A stretch of 43,803 nucleotides of DNA from Deltaproteobacteria bacterium (GCA_019308995.1 JAFDHD010000014.1:1-43803); one strand, 5' to 3'; positions 22,500 to 35,773 are shown, counted from the first letter of the stretch. Program-made: numbers and translations. Notes: generated by a model not told the origin, from the letters alone.

Positions 22500-23789
22500 A
22501 TGAGTGACCTTAAGACCGCGTACCGGCGCCTGATGGATGACCACTTCCCTGATGAGATGAAGATCACCTTGGGCGAAACGACCCTTATTTACAGGAAACA
22601 GACGTGGAAAATTGAGGATGAGCAAGGGAATTTGGTGGAAAAAGGCTTGCGCTACGGCGAAAATCCCGGCCAGGAGGCCGCTCTGTACCGGCTGGTCAAT
22701 GGCAACCTGACCCTTGGAGAAATTGAGTTCATTGGCCCGGGCAGGGAACTGGTCAGCGGCCTGGACGCGGACGCCATGCTCCAGTTTGGCAAACATCCTG
22801 GCAAGATCAACCTGACCGACGTGGATAGCGCCTTGGGCATCCTTCGCTATCTGACCAAACGGCCCACAGCAGTAATTGTCAAGCATAACAACCCTTGCGG
22901 TGTGGCCAGTGCCGCCAGTCTGGCTGAGGCTTATGCTAAGGCCAACACGGCCGACCGAGTAGCCGCCTTTGGAGGAGCCGCCAGCTTTAACCGGGCCATA
23001 GACAAGGAGACCGCTAAACTGCTTCAGAATAACTACCTGGAGGTGGTGGTCGCCCCGGAATATGAAGAAGGGGTTCTTGACATTCTAACTAAAAAAAAGG
23101 ACCTGCGCATCATCCGGATCAAGGCTTTAGACCGCCTTGAGGATTACACCTTGACTCGTTTTCTGGACTTCAAGAGTCTTATGGACGGCGGTCTGATCGT
23201 CCAGCAATCGGCTGTCAATACCATTCTGTCCAAAGAAGACTTCCAGCCTGCGGTGGCCGAATACCAGGGCCGGACCTATAAGCCGGTGCGCGAGCCGACC
23301 GACCGTGAATACGATGACCTCGTTTTCGGCTGGGCCGTGGAACAGGGCGTGACTTCTAACTCCGTACTTTACATCAAGGACCAGGTTACCGTGGGCATCG
23401 GCACGGGTGAGCAGGACCGGGTCGGGGTGGCGGAGATCGCCATTTTCAAGGCTTACTCCAAATACGCTGACGCTCTTTGCTTCAAACTTCACGGCCGGTC
23501 TTATAAAGAACTGACTCTGGACGTGGCTGAAGGCAAGGCCGATAAAGAATTGCAGGATCAGATTGATAATGAAACCAAGGCCAATAAAGCCGGATTACCC
23601 GGCGCCGTCATGATCTCAGACGCCTTCTTCCCCTTTAGAGACGGTGTGGACGTGGCCATTAAAGAAGGCATTTCAGGCATCGCTCACCCGGGCGGCTCTG
23701 TCAGAGACTGGGAATCAATCGAGGCCGCCAACCAGGCCGACCCGCCCGTGGCCATGGTCTTTACCGGCCAGCGGGCCTTCAAGCATTAA
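22500..23789 (+). CDS. Stand-alone AICAR transformylase (PurH C-terminal type)
   Basis: A 429-residue protein equal to the AICAR formyltransferase part of PurH, without the N-terminal MGS-like IMP cyclohydrolase domain of the usual roughly 520-residue bifunctional enzyme. It shows LRYGENPGQ near 50, the catalytic-type KHNNPCGVA (Lys128, His129), and SDAFFPFRDGVDVAI followed by GIAHPGGSVRD near the end. It uses 10-formyl-THF to formylate AICAR in purine synthesis. AGGAG precedes the ATG by eight bases. IMP cyclohydrolase activity must come from another gene or from an unrecognised part of this one. A short direct repeat (AGCTTTTTAAAA) lies in the gap before it. Confidence 0.9.
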   Translation: MSDLKTAYRRLMDDHFPDEMKITLGETTLIYRKQTWKIEDEQGNLVEKGLRYGENPGQEAALYRLVNGNLTLGEIEFIGPGRELVSGLDADAMLQFGKHPGKINLTDVDSALGILRYLTKRPTAVIVKHNNPCGVASAASLAEAYAKANTADRVAAFGGAASFNRAIDKETAKLLQNNYLEVVVAPEYEEGVLDILTKKKDLRIIRIKALDRLEDYTLTRFLDFKSLMDGGLIVQQSAVNTILSKEDFQPAVAEYQGRTYKPVREPTDREYDDLVFGWAVEQGVTSNSVLYIKDQVTVGIGTGEQDRVGVAEIAIFKAYSKYADALCFKLHGRSYKELTLDVAEGKADKELQDQIDNETKANKAGLPGAVMISDAFFPFRDGVDVAIKEGISGIAHPGGSVRDWESIEAANQADPPVAMVFTGQRAFKH

Positions 23790-23821
23790 AGGCAGAAAAA
23801 ACGCCGCACCATAACGCAGGA

Positions 23822-24424
23822 CTATAAATATCCCAATTCAGTGAGTCGTTTTTTAATGACCTCGGCTTCCGCTTCTGAGTAGTCTTCACCGGGGATGGCC
23901 GGGATGCGACCCAGAATTTCCAAGGTGCGGATGATCCGCGCCAGGCCATCCTCAGGGCTTTCCTCGTGCGTGCGAACCACCACTTCAGGGTTTTCAGGGA
24001 CTTCATACGGGTCGTCTATGCCGGTGAAATGCTTGATTTCACCGGCCAGGGCCTTACGGTACAGGCCTTTGGGGTCCCTTTCCACACAGATTTCTAACGG
24101 ACAATCAAGAAAGACCTCGATAAAATTACCAATCTCCGCCCGAACCTCATCCCGGACGCTTTGATAGGGGGATATGGCGGCTACAATAACAGCCACGCCA
24201 TTGCGGGCCAGGAGATGGGCGACAAAGCCGATGCGCCGAATGTTGGTGTCCCGGTCCTCCCTGGAGAAACCCAGACCCTTGCTTAAATTTTTTCGAATGA
24301 TATCGCCATCTAAGATTTCCACAAGCAAGCCCCGCTCCAGGAGAGTCTCCTGAAGAAGCTTGCTCAGGGTGGTCTTGCCTGAGGCGCTCAATCCGGTAAA
24401 CCAGACACAGAAACCCTTACCCAT
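23822..24424 (-). CDS. cysC: Adenylylsulfate (APS) kinase
   Basis: A 200-residue APS kinase with the P-loop GLSASGKTT (residues 11-19), [35 protein letters not shown], and [14 protein letters not shown] containing the family serine. [20 protein letters not shown] is typical. It makes PAPS from APS and ATP, for sulfonation or assimilatory use. AAGGAG lies six bases before the ATG. It follows recO by 30 bases on the same strand and converges with the AICAR transformylase gene. No ATP sulfurylase or sulfotransferase gene is nearby, so the use of PAPS is unclear. Confidence 0.92.
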   Translation of the reverse strand: MGKGFCVWFTGLSASGKTTLSKLLQETLLERGLLVEILDGDIIRKNLSKGLGFSREDRDTNIRRIGFVAHLLARNGVAVIVAAISPYQSVRDEVRAEIGNFIEVFLDCPLEICVERDPKGLYRKALAGEIKHFTGIDDPYEVPENPEVVVRTHEESPEDGLARIIRTLEILGRIPAIPGEDYSEAEAEVIKKRLTELGYL

Positions 24425-24454
24425 CTAACGCTCCTTCACTGTCTTTCATTTTTG

Positions 24455-25240
24455 CTATTTGCTGGAAGCTGGCTTGAATAACGGGCGATTTTTTTCCAGC
24501 TGGTCCATGAACTGAACCGATTTAAGCTCCCGGCCAAGGGTATAGGTAATATAAGCGCGTAAAAAGAGTTCGGTTTCCTCCAGAACCCGGGCGGACACCC
24601 TGACCCGGTTGATTTTTTCCAGTTCCAGTATCAGGGCCAGGTCCATGAGTTTAAGAGTCCCCATGGAGACGGGAAATCCAGATGGGCTGCAGTCCTGGCA
24701 GACGACCCCTCCATGCTCAGGTTTCATGGCCAGGGGCTGTCCCTCATGGGTTGATCGGCCGCAGAGCGGGCAGGCTGAAACATTGGGCCCAAAGCCTGTC
24801 TGGTTGAGGAATCGAAGCTTAAAAATGAAGGCATCTTCTTGCGGCCGCACTCCCGCATCAAGGCGATCCAGGAACCAAATTAGAAGATCAAAGACCATTG
24901 GAGCCGGATCAAGAGGAGCGCAGAAAGCATCCACAAGTTCCAGGGCGTAGCTGGCCAGGGCTAGCCGGTTCAAATCCTGAGCCACGGCTTCAAAACTCCT
25001 GACCAACTCGCCTCTATCCAGCCTCACCAGATCCCGCCCTGGGGAAGCGGTGAATTCCAACTTTACAAGGGCCAGGGAGGACAGGATGTTTCCGAAACGC
25101 TTGCGGCTCTTGCGGCCGTGTTTGGCCAAACCACCTATCTTACCTTGCTCCCGGGTAAAAAAAGTTACGATCAGATCGGCTTCACCGTAGTTGGTCCGAC
25201 CCAGCACCATGGCCGGGAGTCTGTACTGGCCTTTTTCCAT
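24455..25240 (-). CDS. recO: DNA repair protein RecO
   Basis: A 261-residue RecO. The N-terminal OB-fold part has AMVLGRTNYGEADLIVTFFT and GKIGGLAKHGRKSRKRF. A four-cysteine zinc site follows in the C-terminal half (CPLCGR and CQDC). Length and layout are usual. RecO loads RecA onto SSB-coated DNA with RecR during gap repair. No clear ribosome site precedes the ATG, only an A/T-rich stretch. It lies in a long minus-strand run with mfd, asnS and rodZ-like genes, 173 bases after the last. Confidence 0.9.
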   Translation of the reverse strand: MEKGQYRLPAMVLGRTNYGEADLIVTFFTREQGKIGGLAKHGRKSRKRFGNILSSLALVKLEFTASPGRDLVRLDRGELVRSFEAVAQDLNRLALASYALELVDAFCAPLDPAPMVFDLLIWFLDRLDAGVRPQEDAFIFKLRFLNQTGFGPNVSACPLCGRSTHEGQPLAMKPEHGGVVCQDCSPSGFPVSMGTLKLMDLALILELEKINRVRVSARVLEETELFLRAYITYTLGRELKSVQFMDQLEKNRPLFKPASSK

Positions 25241-25413
25241 ACTATTTTTTTTTATCTCTGGCAGGCGTTTTCAAGGGAACGCTTCCGCTTCACTTACTTC
25301 AAAAACTTCAGCCCAGGATTTTTCGCTCGTGGGACTCTGTGCCTGTCAGGAAAGATTCTAGGAAACGCCAGGGTCTGGCGCGTCTTATCAAAAAGATTTG
25401 GCTGAATTGCTGG

Positions 25414-26343
25414 TCAGGGATTTTCCCGGGGTTGAGGCAGGGTGATTTCTTTTACCTGCCCGCGCTCCCCAATGGGAGGCAAGGCCTCGCCATCCAGAAA
25501 AAGCTTGATTCCTCCAGCATTACCTATCTTGAGTTTGAACAATTTCTCAGCCTGCCACGACATGGTTTCACCGGCGCTCAGGAGGTACTGTTTAGTCCTC
25601 TGTCCGTCAATGAAGATTCGAATCCAGGTTTCTTCAATAACATCTACTCTCAAGGTATGCTGACCGCCCTCAAATGTTGGGGTTGCATCCTGGACAAGAG
25701 GCGCGCCCCCGGGTTCCTCAGCCGCGGCCTGGATTTCTTCAGGAGCCTCAGGCTGAGCCGTGCTATGTTCCCTGGCGGTTTCTTTGTCCGCGGTTCCTGG
25801 CGCCTCAGTTAATGGAGGTCCTGGTTCAGCGGTCTGCTCCATTGCTTCATCGGGTACCGGTATTTCAGCTAAGGAAGCAAACATCTCTGCGGTCGGTTTT
25901 TGCTCCACCGGCGCGGGCATAGAGACTTGGGGTGTAGGGGCTAGCGAGGCGGGTTTTTTTTGGCGGCTGAATAAATAATACCCCCCCAGTGCAAGGACCG
26001 CTGCCACAAACAGGGCGATGACAACGATGGGCAAGATATAATTATTCTGCGTCTGAACAGCGGTAATTGGCGGCTGAACACTTTCCGGCGCCACGTCGTA
26101 AATATTATTATACTCCTCAAGGAGTTCTTGCTCGTCCAGCTCCAGCTCCCGGGCATAAGCTCGAATGAAACCCTTGACATAGACTGAGGCTGGCAGACGA
26201 GTGTCATCACCAGACTCCAAGGCCTCCAAATTATGCACAGGAACCCGGATCGCCTTGGACACCTCCTCAAGGGTTAACCCTTTGTTCTCTCGTTCTTTCT
26301 TGAGGTGCTGCCCAAAGGTCTCTGATGTAACTTCCATGGTCAT
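25414..26343 (-). CDS. RodZ-like HTH/membrane protein
   Basis: A 309-residue protein built like RodZ. An N-terminal XRE-type helix-turn-helix spans about residues 9-75 (FGQHLKKERENKGLTLEEVS, LPASVYVKGFIRAYARELEL). A single membrane helix is near 105-128 (IVVIALFVAAVLALGGYYLF). A proline/glutamate-rich linker extends to about 220, and a C-terminal DUF4115-type beta domain follows (RVDVIEETWIRIFIDGQRT). RodZ links MreB to the cell-wall machinery at the membrane. A second ATG two codons in is equally possible as start. It lies 13 bases after asnS in the same operon. Confidence 0.85.
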   Translation of the reverse strand: MTMEVTSETFGQHLKKERENKGLTLEEVSKAIRVPVHNLEALESGDDTRLPASVYVKGFIRAYARELELDEQELLEEYNNIYDVAPESVQPPITAVQTQNNYILPIVVIALFVAAVLALGGYYLFSRQKKPASLAPTPQVSMPAPVEQKPTAEMFASLAEIPVPDEAMEQTAEPGPPLTEAPGTADKETAREHSTAQPEAPEEIQAAAEEPGGAPLVQDATPTFEGGQHTLRVDVIEETWIRIFIDGQRTKQYLLSAGETMSWQAEKLFKLKIGNAGGIKLFLDGEALPPIGERGQVKEITLPQPRENP

Positions 26344-26356
26344 AGCCTTTCCCTGT

Positions 26357-27658
26357 TCAGGGATAAAATCTATCCATTAATCGCGGAAATGGAATAGCCT
26401 CACGGACATGCTTGAGCCCGCAAAGCCAGGCCACGGTCCGCTCCAAACCCAGCCCAAAGCCGGAGTGGGGAACAGAACCGTAACGCCTCAGGTCCAGGTA
26501 CCATTCCAAAGGCTCTCGGGGAATACCTTCTTTCTCCATACGGTTTACAAGGGCATCAAGGTCGTCTTCTCTTTGTGAGCCTCCGATAATTTCGCCATAA
26601 CCCTCCGGGGCCAGCATGTCAACACAAAGGGACAGCCGCGGATCGGAAGGGTCGGATTTCATGTAAAAGGCCTTGGTTTGAACAGGGTAGCGGTGGATTA
26701 AAAGCGGGCGGTCGAATCGGCTGGATAGAAGTGTCTCATCCGTTCCACCCAGGTCCTGACCCCACTCAAGTCCGCTCCCCAGGCGTTTTAATTCTTCCAG
26801 CGCCTCATCGTAGGTCAGTCGGATAAAGGGAGGTGTGACTTTTTGAAGCGCCTGTGTATCCCGTTCAAGGGTCTCCAATTCCGCACTCCGTTTTTGAAGA
26901 ATTCTATCCATGAGAAAAGAGATAAGGTCCTCGGCCAGGTCCATAATGTCGTCAAGATCGGCAAAGGCCAATTCTGGCTCGACCATCCAGAACTCGGTCA
27001 GGTGCCGTCGGGTCTTGGACTTTTCAGCCCGAAAGGTGGGGCCGAAGGTGTAAACCCGGCCCAGGGCCATGGCCCCTGCCTCGGCATACAGCTGCCCGCT
27101 CTGGGTCAGGTATGCTTCGCTGTGGCCAAAGTATGGAACTGTAAAAAGGGTCGAGGCGCCTTCGCAGTTGGACGGACTAAAAATCGGAGCGTCCAGGCGT
27201 ATAAAGCCCTGCTGATCGAAGTATTCCTGGATAACGCGAATCAATTCCGCCCTGATACGCATGACGGCCTGCTGACGCCTGGACCGGAGCCAGAGATGCC
27301 GCCTTTTGAGCAAGAAATCCGAGCCGTGTTCCTTCGGAGTGATAGGGTATTCCTCTGCTAGCTTGATGATCTTCAGATTGGTAAGATTGATTTCATATCC
27401 GCCCGGAGCCCGTTTGTCCGCCTTCACCAGGCCGGTTATTTCAATCGAAGATTCCTGAGTCAGATCATGGTAAAGATTAAAAACCTCGGCTGGCACATCA
27501 GCCTGGCTCATGACCGTTTGAACGATCCCGGTTCCGTCGCGGAGCAGCAGGAAGTGAACCTTGCCACTGGTGCGTTTGTTATATAGCCAGCCGTTTAAGG
27601 TCACTGCCTGGCCAACGTGGTCGCCCAGTGTCTCAACTCTCATCCAGGGGTGCAGCAT
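26357..27658 (-). CDS. asnS: Asparagine--tRNA ligase
   Basis: A 433-residue class II aminoacyl-tRNA synthetase. The N-terminal OB-fold anticodon-binding domain (residues 8-105) carries VTLNGWLYNKRTSGKVHFLL. The catalytic core has motif 2 as TFGPTFRAEKSKTRRHLTEF, and motif 3 as GFGLGLERTVAWLCG. The sequence EFWMVEPE after motif 2 and the length fit AsnRS rather than AspRS. It charges tRNA-Asn with asparagine in the cytoplasm. It starts 13 bases after the SurA-like gene in the same operon. Confidence 0.93.
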   Translation of the reverse strand: MLHPWMRVETLGDHVGQAVTLNGWLYNKRTSGKVHFLLLRDGTGIVQTVMSQADVPAEVFNLYHDLTQESSIEITGLVKADKRAPGGYEINLTNLKIIKLAEEYPITPKEHGSDFLLKRRHLWLRSRRQQAVMRIRAELIRVIQEYFDQQGFIRLDAPIFSPSNCEGASTLFTVPYFGHSEAYLTQSGQLYAEAGAMALGRVYTFGPTFRAEKSKTRRHLTEFWMVEPELAFADLDDIMDLAEDLISFLMDRILQKRSAELETLERDTQALQKVTPPFIRLTYDEALEELKRLGSGLEWGQDLGGTDETLLSSRFDRPLLIHRYPVQTKAFYMKSDPSDPRLSLCVDMLAPEGYGEIIGGSQREDDLDALVNRMEKEGIPREPLEWYLDLRRYGSVPHSGFGLGLERTVAWLCGLKHVREAIPFPRLMDRFYP

Positions 27659-27671
27659 CAGTTGCCTCAGG

Positions 27672-28631
27672 TTAAAGCTTGATCTTGATGATAGATTTAG
27701 TTCGCGTTTCTCTCAACCATTCATTATACTTTTTTTCGAGCTCCAGGGTGATTAAAATCTCTTGGATTCTTCTCTTGGCCTGTATAACGGCCTTCTCATC
27801 CGAACCATACCTTGTCACAACCTGCAGGATTTGAATGGTTTGGCCTAACCTTATCGGATGAGTAACCTGACCGTCCTTTAAATTTTTGAGAGCTTCTTTG
27901 ATTGCGGGTGCCATCTCGTTCCATGCAACCAGCCCCATGTCTCCACCCGCAGCGGCGTTGCTGCCTTCAGAGTATTCACGAGCCGCATCGGTAAAATCCT
28001 GGCCGGCCTTGATTTTAGCAGAGATCTCTTGAGCCCGGGTTATTTTTTCCTGGACCGCGCTTTCCGAAGCGCCTAAAGGCAATTTGAGCAGGATATTGCG
28101 GATATGGACCTTATCCTCGTGAATGAAATCTTTGGAATGGGCCTGGTAATAGGTCTCGATCTGTTCATTTGAGATGATAATTCGAGGGCGCATCTCCTGG
28201 TTGATCAGTTTCATCTTGTTTAACTGCCCGTAAAGATCGCTTTTAAACATGGCTAGGGTCATGCTTAGCCGATCCAAATTGGCCTCGAATTCTTCCTGCG
28301 TGACTGAGTTTAATTTCTTGAACCGTTCCAGGGCCCGATCCACTTCATTATCGCTGACAGTAATACCAAGCTTTTTGTTCTCTTGTTGCAGCAGTTTGCG
28401 CTCGATCAGCATTTCCAGAATCTGTCTGCGTATCTGGTTAATCTGGGTCCGGTCTTGGGTCGGTTTCTGTTTCAAAAAGGCTTTCAGGCGGAGGTCAACT
28501 TCCTGTAAGGTGATAATGTCCCCATTGACCACCGCCACGATTCGATCCACTATCTCCGCTTCAGTTGAAGCGATGTTAATACTCAGTGTGAGGACTAGCG
28601 CCAACAACCCGATTATTAATGCTTTACGCAT
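27672..28631 (-). CDS. SurA-like periplasmic peptidyl-prolyl isomerase
   Basis: A 319-residue exported foldase. A signal peptide is at residues 1-25 (ALIIGLLALVLTLSINIAST, cleaved near AEA). The SurA_N-like chaperone segment follows (IVDRIVAVVNGDIITLQEVD), then a parvulin/rotamase domain at about 170-270 (VHIRNILLKLPLGAS, EYSEGSNAAAGGDMGLVAWN). It should help outer-membrane proteins fold in the periplasm. AAGGA lies seven bases before the ATG. It forms a tandem pair with the next gene upstream, a lipoprotein of similar design. Confidence 0.88.
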   Translation of the reverse strand: MRKALIIGLLALVLTLSINIASTEAEIVDRIVAVVNGDIITLQEVDLRLKAFLKQKPTQDRTQINQIRRQILEMLIERKLLQQENKKLGITVSDNEVDRALERFKKLNSVTQEEFEANLDRLSMTLAMFKSDLYGQLNKMKLINQEMRPRIIISNEQIETYYQAHSKDFIHEDKVHIRNILLKLPLGASESAVQEKITRAQEISAKIKAGQDFTDAAREYSEGSNAAAGGDMGLVAWNEMAPAIKEALKNLKDGQVTHPIRLGQTIQILQVVTRYGSDEKAVIQAKRRIQEILITLELEKKYNEWLRETRTKSIIKIKL

Positions 28632-28665
28632 TTGATGTTCCTTATTGATGTTTCGTTTCCCGTGC

Positions 28666-29598
28666 CTAACGTTTCAATGAAGTTAGAAGAGGGTTAATCT
28701 TTATTTTCGCATTGGCCCTGAGTTCTTTAATCCACTCAGTTAAAATCTCGGCCTCCTGACGGGCTATTATTAGCCGGTGTAAATATGCTTCTACTTCCTT
28801 AAGGCTCATGGGCCTGGCCGGTTTGACCTCGAGAACCTTGAAGATGGTGAATCCATACCTGCTCTCCACCACCTCACTGACCAGGCCAGGCTTGGTCTCT
28901 AAGATGGCCTGCCCTAATTCGGAAGGAAGGTTGTTCGGGTTGATCCAGCCGATCACTTCTTTTAAGGAACCGGCATCCCTGTCTTTATAATTTTGAGCTA
29001 TAGTCCCAAAATCCTGGCCCGAACGAATTCTGCGGAGGGCCTTTTCAGCCTCTGCCTTGGTAAGGCAGGTAATATGCTCCACCCTGACTAAAGGGGGATG
29101 TATTAGTTCGGATCGGTGAGTCTCATACAATGCCTGCCATTCCTGCGGGTTTATATTGACCCTGGACTTGACTTCAGTCTCTATAATCTTTGTTATGAGC
29201 AGGCTTCGCTTCAAGCTCTCCAGCCATTCATCCATGAGGAGGTACTCCTTGATGAGCATCTCCTCGAATGATTGACCGGGGTAGTCGGCCTTGATCTCAC
29301 TGACCTTGCGCGCCAATTCTGCCTGGGTGATGTTTACCTTTAGTTTTTCGGCCTCCTGTAAGATCAGCTCTTCCTCAATAAGCTGCTCGAGGATTTTCTC
29401 GATCACCTTGCCTTCATGTTCTGTAGTGTCCTGAAGTCCGGAGGATGAATGAAGGGCATGGCTCAGGTGCTCCATTTTAATAGGGCGGCCGTTCACCAGA
29501 GCCGCCACGTCCTCCCCCACGTCCGTTGCGCATCCAGTTAAACAGATGACAGAAGAAACTGCTATCAGGAGGATTTTCAGACGGCCGCGCCTAGTCAT
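28666..29598 (-). CDS. PpiC/SurA-like lipoprotein foldase
   Basis: A 310-residue lipoprotein of the PrsA/SurA group. Its signal ends in a lipobox, VICLTGC, with the lipidated cysteine near residue 23. A SurA_N-type helical domain follows (VAALVNGRPIKMEHLSHAL), then a parvulin domain at about 170-270 (VRVEHITCLTKAEAEKALRR, VIGWINPNNLPSELGQAI). It is probably tethered to the inner or outer membrane, facing the periplasm, and assists folding. GGAGGAG precedes the ATG closely. It lies between mfd and the soluble SurA-like gene. Confidence 0.88.
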   Translation of the reverse strand: MTRRGRLKILLIAVSSVICLTGCATDVGEDVAALVNGRPIKMEHLSHALHSSSGLQDTTEHEGKVIEKILEQLIEEELILQEAEKLKVNITQAELARKVSEIKADYPGQSFEEMLIKEYLLMDEWLESLKRSLLITKIIETEVKSRVNINPQEWQALYETHRSELIHPPLVRVEHITCLTKAEAEKALRRIRSGQDFGTIAQNYKDRDAGSLKEVIGWINPNNLPSELGQAILETKPGLVSEVVESRYGFTIFKVLEVKPARPMSLKEVEAYLHRLIIARQEAEILTEWIKELRANAKIKINPLLTSLKR

Positions 29599-29689
29599 TT
29601 GTGCTCCTCCGGACTAACCTGAGTTTCCCTCCTTGAACCCCAAAGGGTTGAGTAAAAAAGAGAGGCCTTTGATTCCCGAATGTAGTCCT

Positions 29690-33175
<3,486 letters not shown>

Positions 33176-33227
33176 CTCGCAGCCTCACACTAAGGGCCAA
33201 CAGACCCTTTACATCATTAACTAATTG

Positions 33228-33255
33228 ATTATACTCAAATCCTTTAAGAAGGCAA
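33228..33255 (-). promoter_or_regulatory. Promoter of mfd operon
   Basis: On the minus strand TTGCCT (33250-33255) and a consensus TATAAT (33228-33233) are 16 bases apart, about 50 bases before the mfd start. Confidence 0.5.
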
Positions 33256-33357
33256 GCCCTGGTTGCATGTCCGTTCCGATGAATATTGAACTCAAGATAT
33301 CTGCTAACAAGATTGTGGAATTTTCAGGGGCAATAGTGACCGCCTCATAAATGCTCC

Positions 33358-34137
33358 TTACTTTGGTGACCGTCTGATAAGAACCGGCGTTTCTAGAGTT
33401 AAATCAGGAGAATTTTCTGCTGAGCCCATGCTCCTGGCAATCTCCAAAAAACCGCTGCTGCCAGCAATGGCCATGTATTCTCCCGGCTTGACCGCGCGGT
33501 AGGAGGGGGCCAATCCCTTGAGAGTCACCGATCCGGCGGAAATGTCCAGATTCCAACCATTGCATTCTTTTACTGGAATATTGGTGATGAGGTTGCCAAA
33601 ACGATCAATATAAACCACCCGGCCCTCGATGAAATCCGGTTTGATTTCAGGCTTAAGGGGCGCCAATCTAACCGGGCCGGTTGCCAGGGGTCCAACCTCT
33701 TTAAAGGCGAACCCCAGGGAGAGGTGAGCAGCGGCCGGGGCCATATAATCCCTGCCGTGGAAGGTTCGGCTGATCTCAGGAAGGGTCAGAACCGGGTTTT
33801 CAATGTAACGGGCTTCAAAGGAAGCGGCCTCATCCAGGACGTAGCTAAACAGGCCATTGTCAGGGCCGACAAAGGTTTGGTTTTCGGCCTGAATAGCGAT
33901 GACAGCTCGATTCGTGCCCACACCTGGATCAACCACCCCGAGATGAATAGTTCCCGCTGGGAAATAGGGAAAGGCGCTCAAGAGAATAAAGGCAGCCTGA
34001 GTCAGGCCCTGTGGTGGGAGTTCGTGAACCAGGTCCACCAGCTTCACGGAAGGATTGATTCTGAAGATAACTCCTTTCATAACCCCGACAAAATGGTCCT
34101 GCAGGCCGAAGTCTGTGGTTAAAGTAATTACCGACAC
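33358..34137 (-). CDS. SAM hydroxide adenosyltransferase (DUF62 family)
   Basis: A 259-residue protein of the DUF62/SAM-dependent fluorinase-like family. LTTDFGLQDHFVGVMKGVI opens it, and VVDPGVGTNR carries Asp70 and Arg77, with His127 in RTFHGRDYMAP. This Asp-Arg-His set is the mark of the hydrolase type, which converts SAM plus hydroxide to adenosine and methionine, rather than of halogenases. It starts with GTG (34137) preceded by AAGGAG. It stands alone, about 180 bases upstream of mfd on the same strand. The physiological role of the family is poorly known. Confidence 0.88.
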   Translation of the reverse strand: MSVITLTTDFGLQDHFVGVMKGVIFRINPSVKLVDLVHELPPQGLTQAAFILLSAFPYFPAGTIHLGVVDPGVGTNRAVIAIQAENQTFVGPDNGLFSYVLDEAASFEARYIENPVLTLPEISRTFHGRDYMAPAAAHLSLGFAFKEVGPLATGPVRLAPLKPEIKPDFIEGRVVYIDRFGNLITNIPVKECNGWNLDISAGSVTLKGLAPSYRAVKPGEYMAIAGSSGFLEIARSMGSAENSPDLTLETPVLIRRSPK

Positions 34138-34584
34138 CCCTTTAATCTCCTTTTAAACCCAAATATAAAATATACAGCCTTGAGATCATACCAAAAAAAT
34201 AATCACTCTGCCTGCCTAAACAGGGCGTAAGGATACTCTGATCATTTTTATGCCTGGCGATTCCTTTACAGGGTTAGTTTGAAAGCCTTACAAACGAGAG
34301 GAAAATGTTTGACAACCCTTTCTTGATGAAATATATGCATTGCTTGAGGCCGCAGAGGGTTCTGATGACGCCGCTTCAGGCTGCTTCCAGACGTGGATTC
34401 CTAAAGATAAGAGGTATGGCTGAGTCGGCTTGACGTAAGATCAGCCAGGCTGTGATTAGGCAAGGCAAAGAAGCGACGGGTGGCTCCGACGGAAAAGGAT
34501 ACTTGAACACGATTCCTTTAAAAACAGATACTTACTAAATTACACAAAAAGTTTGGAGTAGACAAACCATCATAGGAGGAATAC
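34138..34584. other. Intergenic region upstream of thiolase
   Basis: This 447-base gap separates the divergent DUF62 and thiolase genes. It contains a plus-strand promoter-like pair at 34309-34337 and a long putative leader before thiolase. A 34-codon frame from ATG 34326 has no coding character that I recognise. No tRNA, repeat or clear operator is seen. Confidence 0.5.
34309..34337 (+). promoter_or_regulatory. Possible promoter of the beta-oxidation cluster
   Basis: A perfect TTGACA (34309-34314) is followed after 17 bases by TATATG (34332-34337). It would give a leader of roughly 240 bases to the thiolase start. Confidence 0.45.
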
Positions 34585-35763
34585 ATGAAAGATATTGTTA
34601 TTGCCAGCGGAGCTCGAACACCAACCGGACGCTTTGGCGGCGCTTTGAGGGATATTACTGCCGTGGAACTTGGAGTGGTAGCCATGAAAGAAGCTCTGAT
34701 AAGGGCCGATGTAAAGCCTGAAGAGGTGGACGAGGTCGTCTTGGGTAATGTCCTGCAGGCCGCTCAAGGCCAGAATCCCGCCCGGCAGGTAGCTTTAAAA
34801 GGCGGGTGCCCTGTGACCACCATCGCTGCGACGATCAATAAGGTTTGCGCTTCAGGGCTCAAATCGGTCGCCATGGCTGCTCAGTCCATCAACGCGGATG
34901 ATGCGGACATAATCCTGGCCGGAGGCATTGAGAGTATGAGCCAGGCCCCGTTTTATGTAAACAAGGCGCGCTGGGGAGTCCGTATGGGTGATGTCCAGAT
35001 GATTGACGGCATGCTTTACGATGGACTGATGGATATTTTCAACCGCTATCATATGGGCATAACTGCGGAGAATGTCGCAGAGCAGTTCGGGATCAGCCGC
35101 GCCGACCAGGATGCCTTGGCCTTTTCCAGCCAGGAGAAGGCCCTGGCGGCTATAAAATCCGGCCAGTTTAAGGATGAGACCGTACCGGTCATGGTCCCGC
35201 AAAGAAAAGGGGAGCCCAGTGTTTTTGACACAGAAGAACACCCGCGTTCCACCTCGGTTGAGGCCTTGTCGAAACTGTCTCCTGCTTTCAAGAAAGGCGG
35301 GACCGTCACCGCGGGTAACGCCTCAGGTATTAACGACAGCGGGGCCTGTGTTGTGGTTATGTCCAAGGAGACGGCGGCCAAGCGAGGTATTAAACCTTTA
35401 GCCAGAATTGTCTCATACGCGGCTGCCGGTGTGGACCCATCTATAATGGGTACCGGCCCTATCCCGGCCACGGAAAAGGCCCTGGCCCGAGCCGGTATGA
35501 CGGTTGACGATCTGGATCTTATTGAGGCCAACGAGGCTTTTGCCTCCCAGGCCATTGCTGTAAATCGCCACTTTGGATGGGATATGGAAAAGGTCAATGT
35601 CAACGGCGGGGCCATCGCTTTGGGGCATCCCATCGGCGCGAGCGGCTGCCGGATTCTGATTACCCTGATTTTTGAAATGATGAAGAGGGAGTCGAAGTAT
35701 GGCTTGGCTACGCTCTGCATCGGAGGCGGCCAAGGTTTTGCAATGATTGTCGAACGGATGTAA
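34585..35763 (+). CDS. Acetyl-CoA C-acetyltransferase (thiolase)
   Basis: A 392-residue type II thiolase of normal length. The nucleophile is Cys88 in [11 protein letters not shown], His348 is in GHPIGASG, and Cys378 in [25 protein letters not shown] at the start is typical. It condenses two acetyl-CoA to acetoacetyl-CoA or cleaves beta-ketoacyl-CoA. AGGAGG precedes the ATG. It leads an operon with an enoyl-CoA hydratase and an acyl-CoA dehydrogenase, so it serves short-chain fatty acid or butyrate metabolism. The direction cannot be told. A 3-hydroxyacyl-CoA dehydrogenase and EtfAB are not in the window. Confidence 0.93.
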   Translation: MKDIVIASGARTPTGRFGGALRDITAVELGVVAMKEALIRADVKPEEVDEVVLGNVLQAAQGQNPARQVALKGGCPVTTIAATINKVCASGLKSVAMAAQSINADDADIILAGGIESMSQAPFYVNKARWGVRMGDVQMIDGMLYDGLMDIFNRYHMGITAENVAEQFGISRADQDALAFSSQEKALAAIKSGQFKDETVPVMVPQRKGEPSVFDTEEHPRSTSVEALSKLSPAFKKGGTVTAGNASGINDSGACVVVMSKETAAKRGIKPLARIVSYAAAGVDPSIMGTGPIPATEKALARAGMTVDDLDLIEANEAFASQAIAVNRHFGWDMEKVNVNGGAIALGHPIGASGCRILITLIFEMMKRESKYGLATLCIGGGQGFAMIVERM

Positions 35764-35773
35764 AGGAGGGCTT

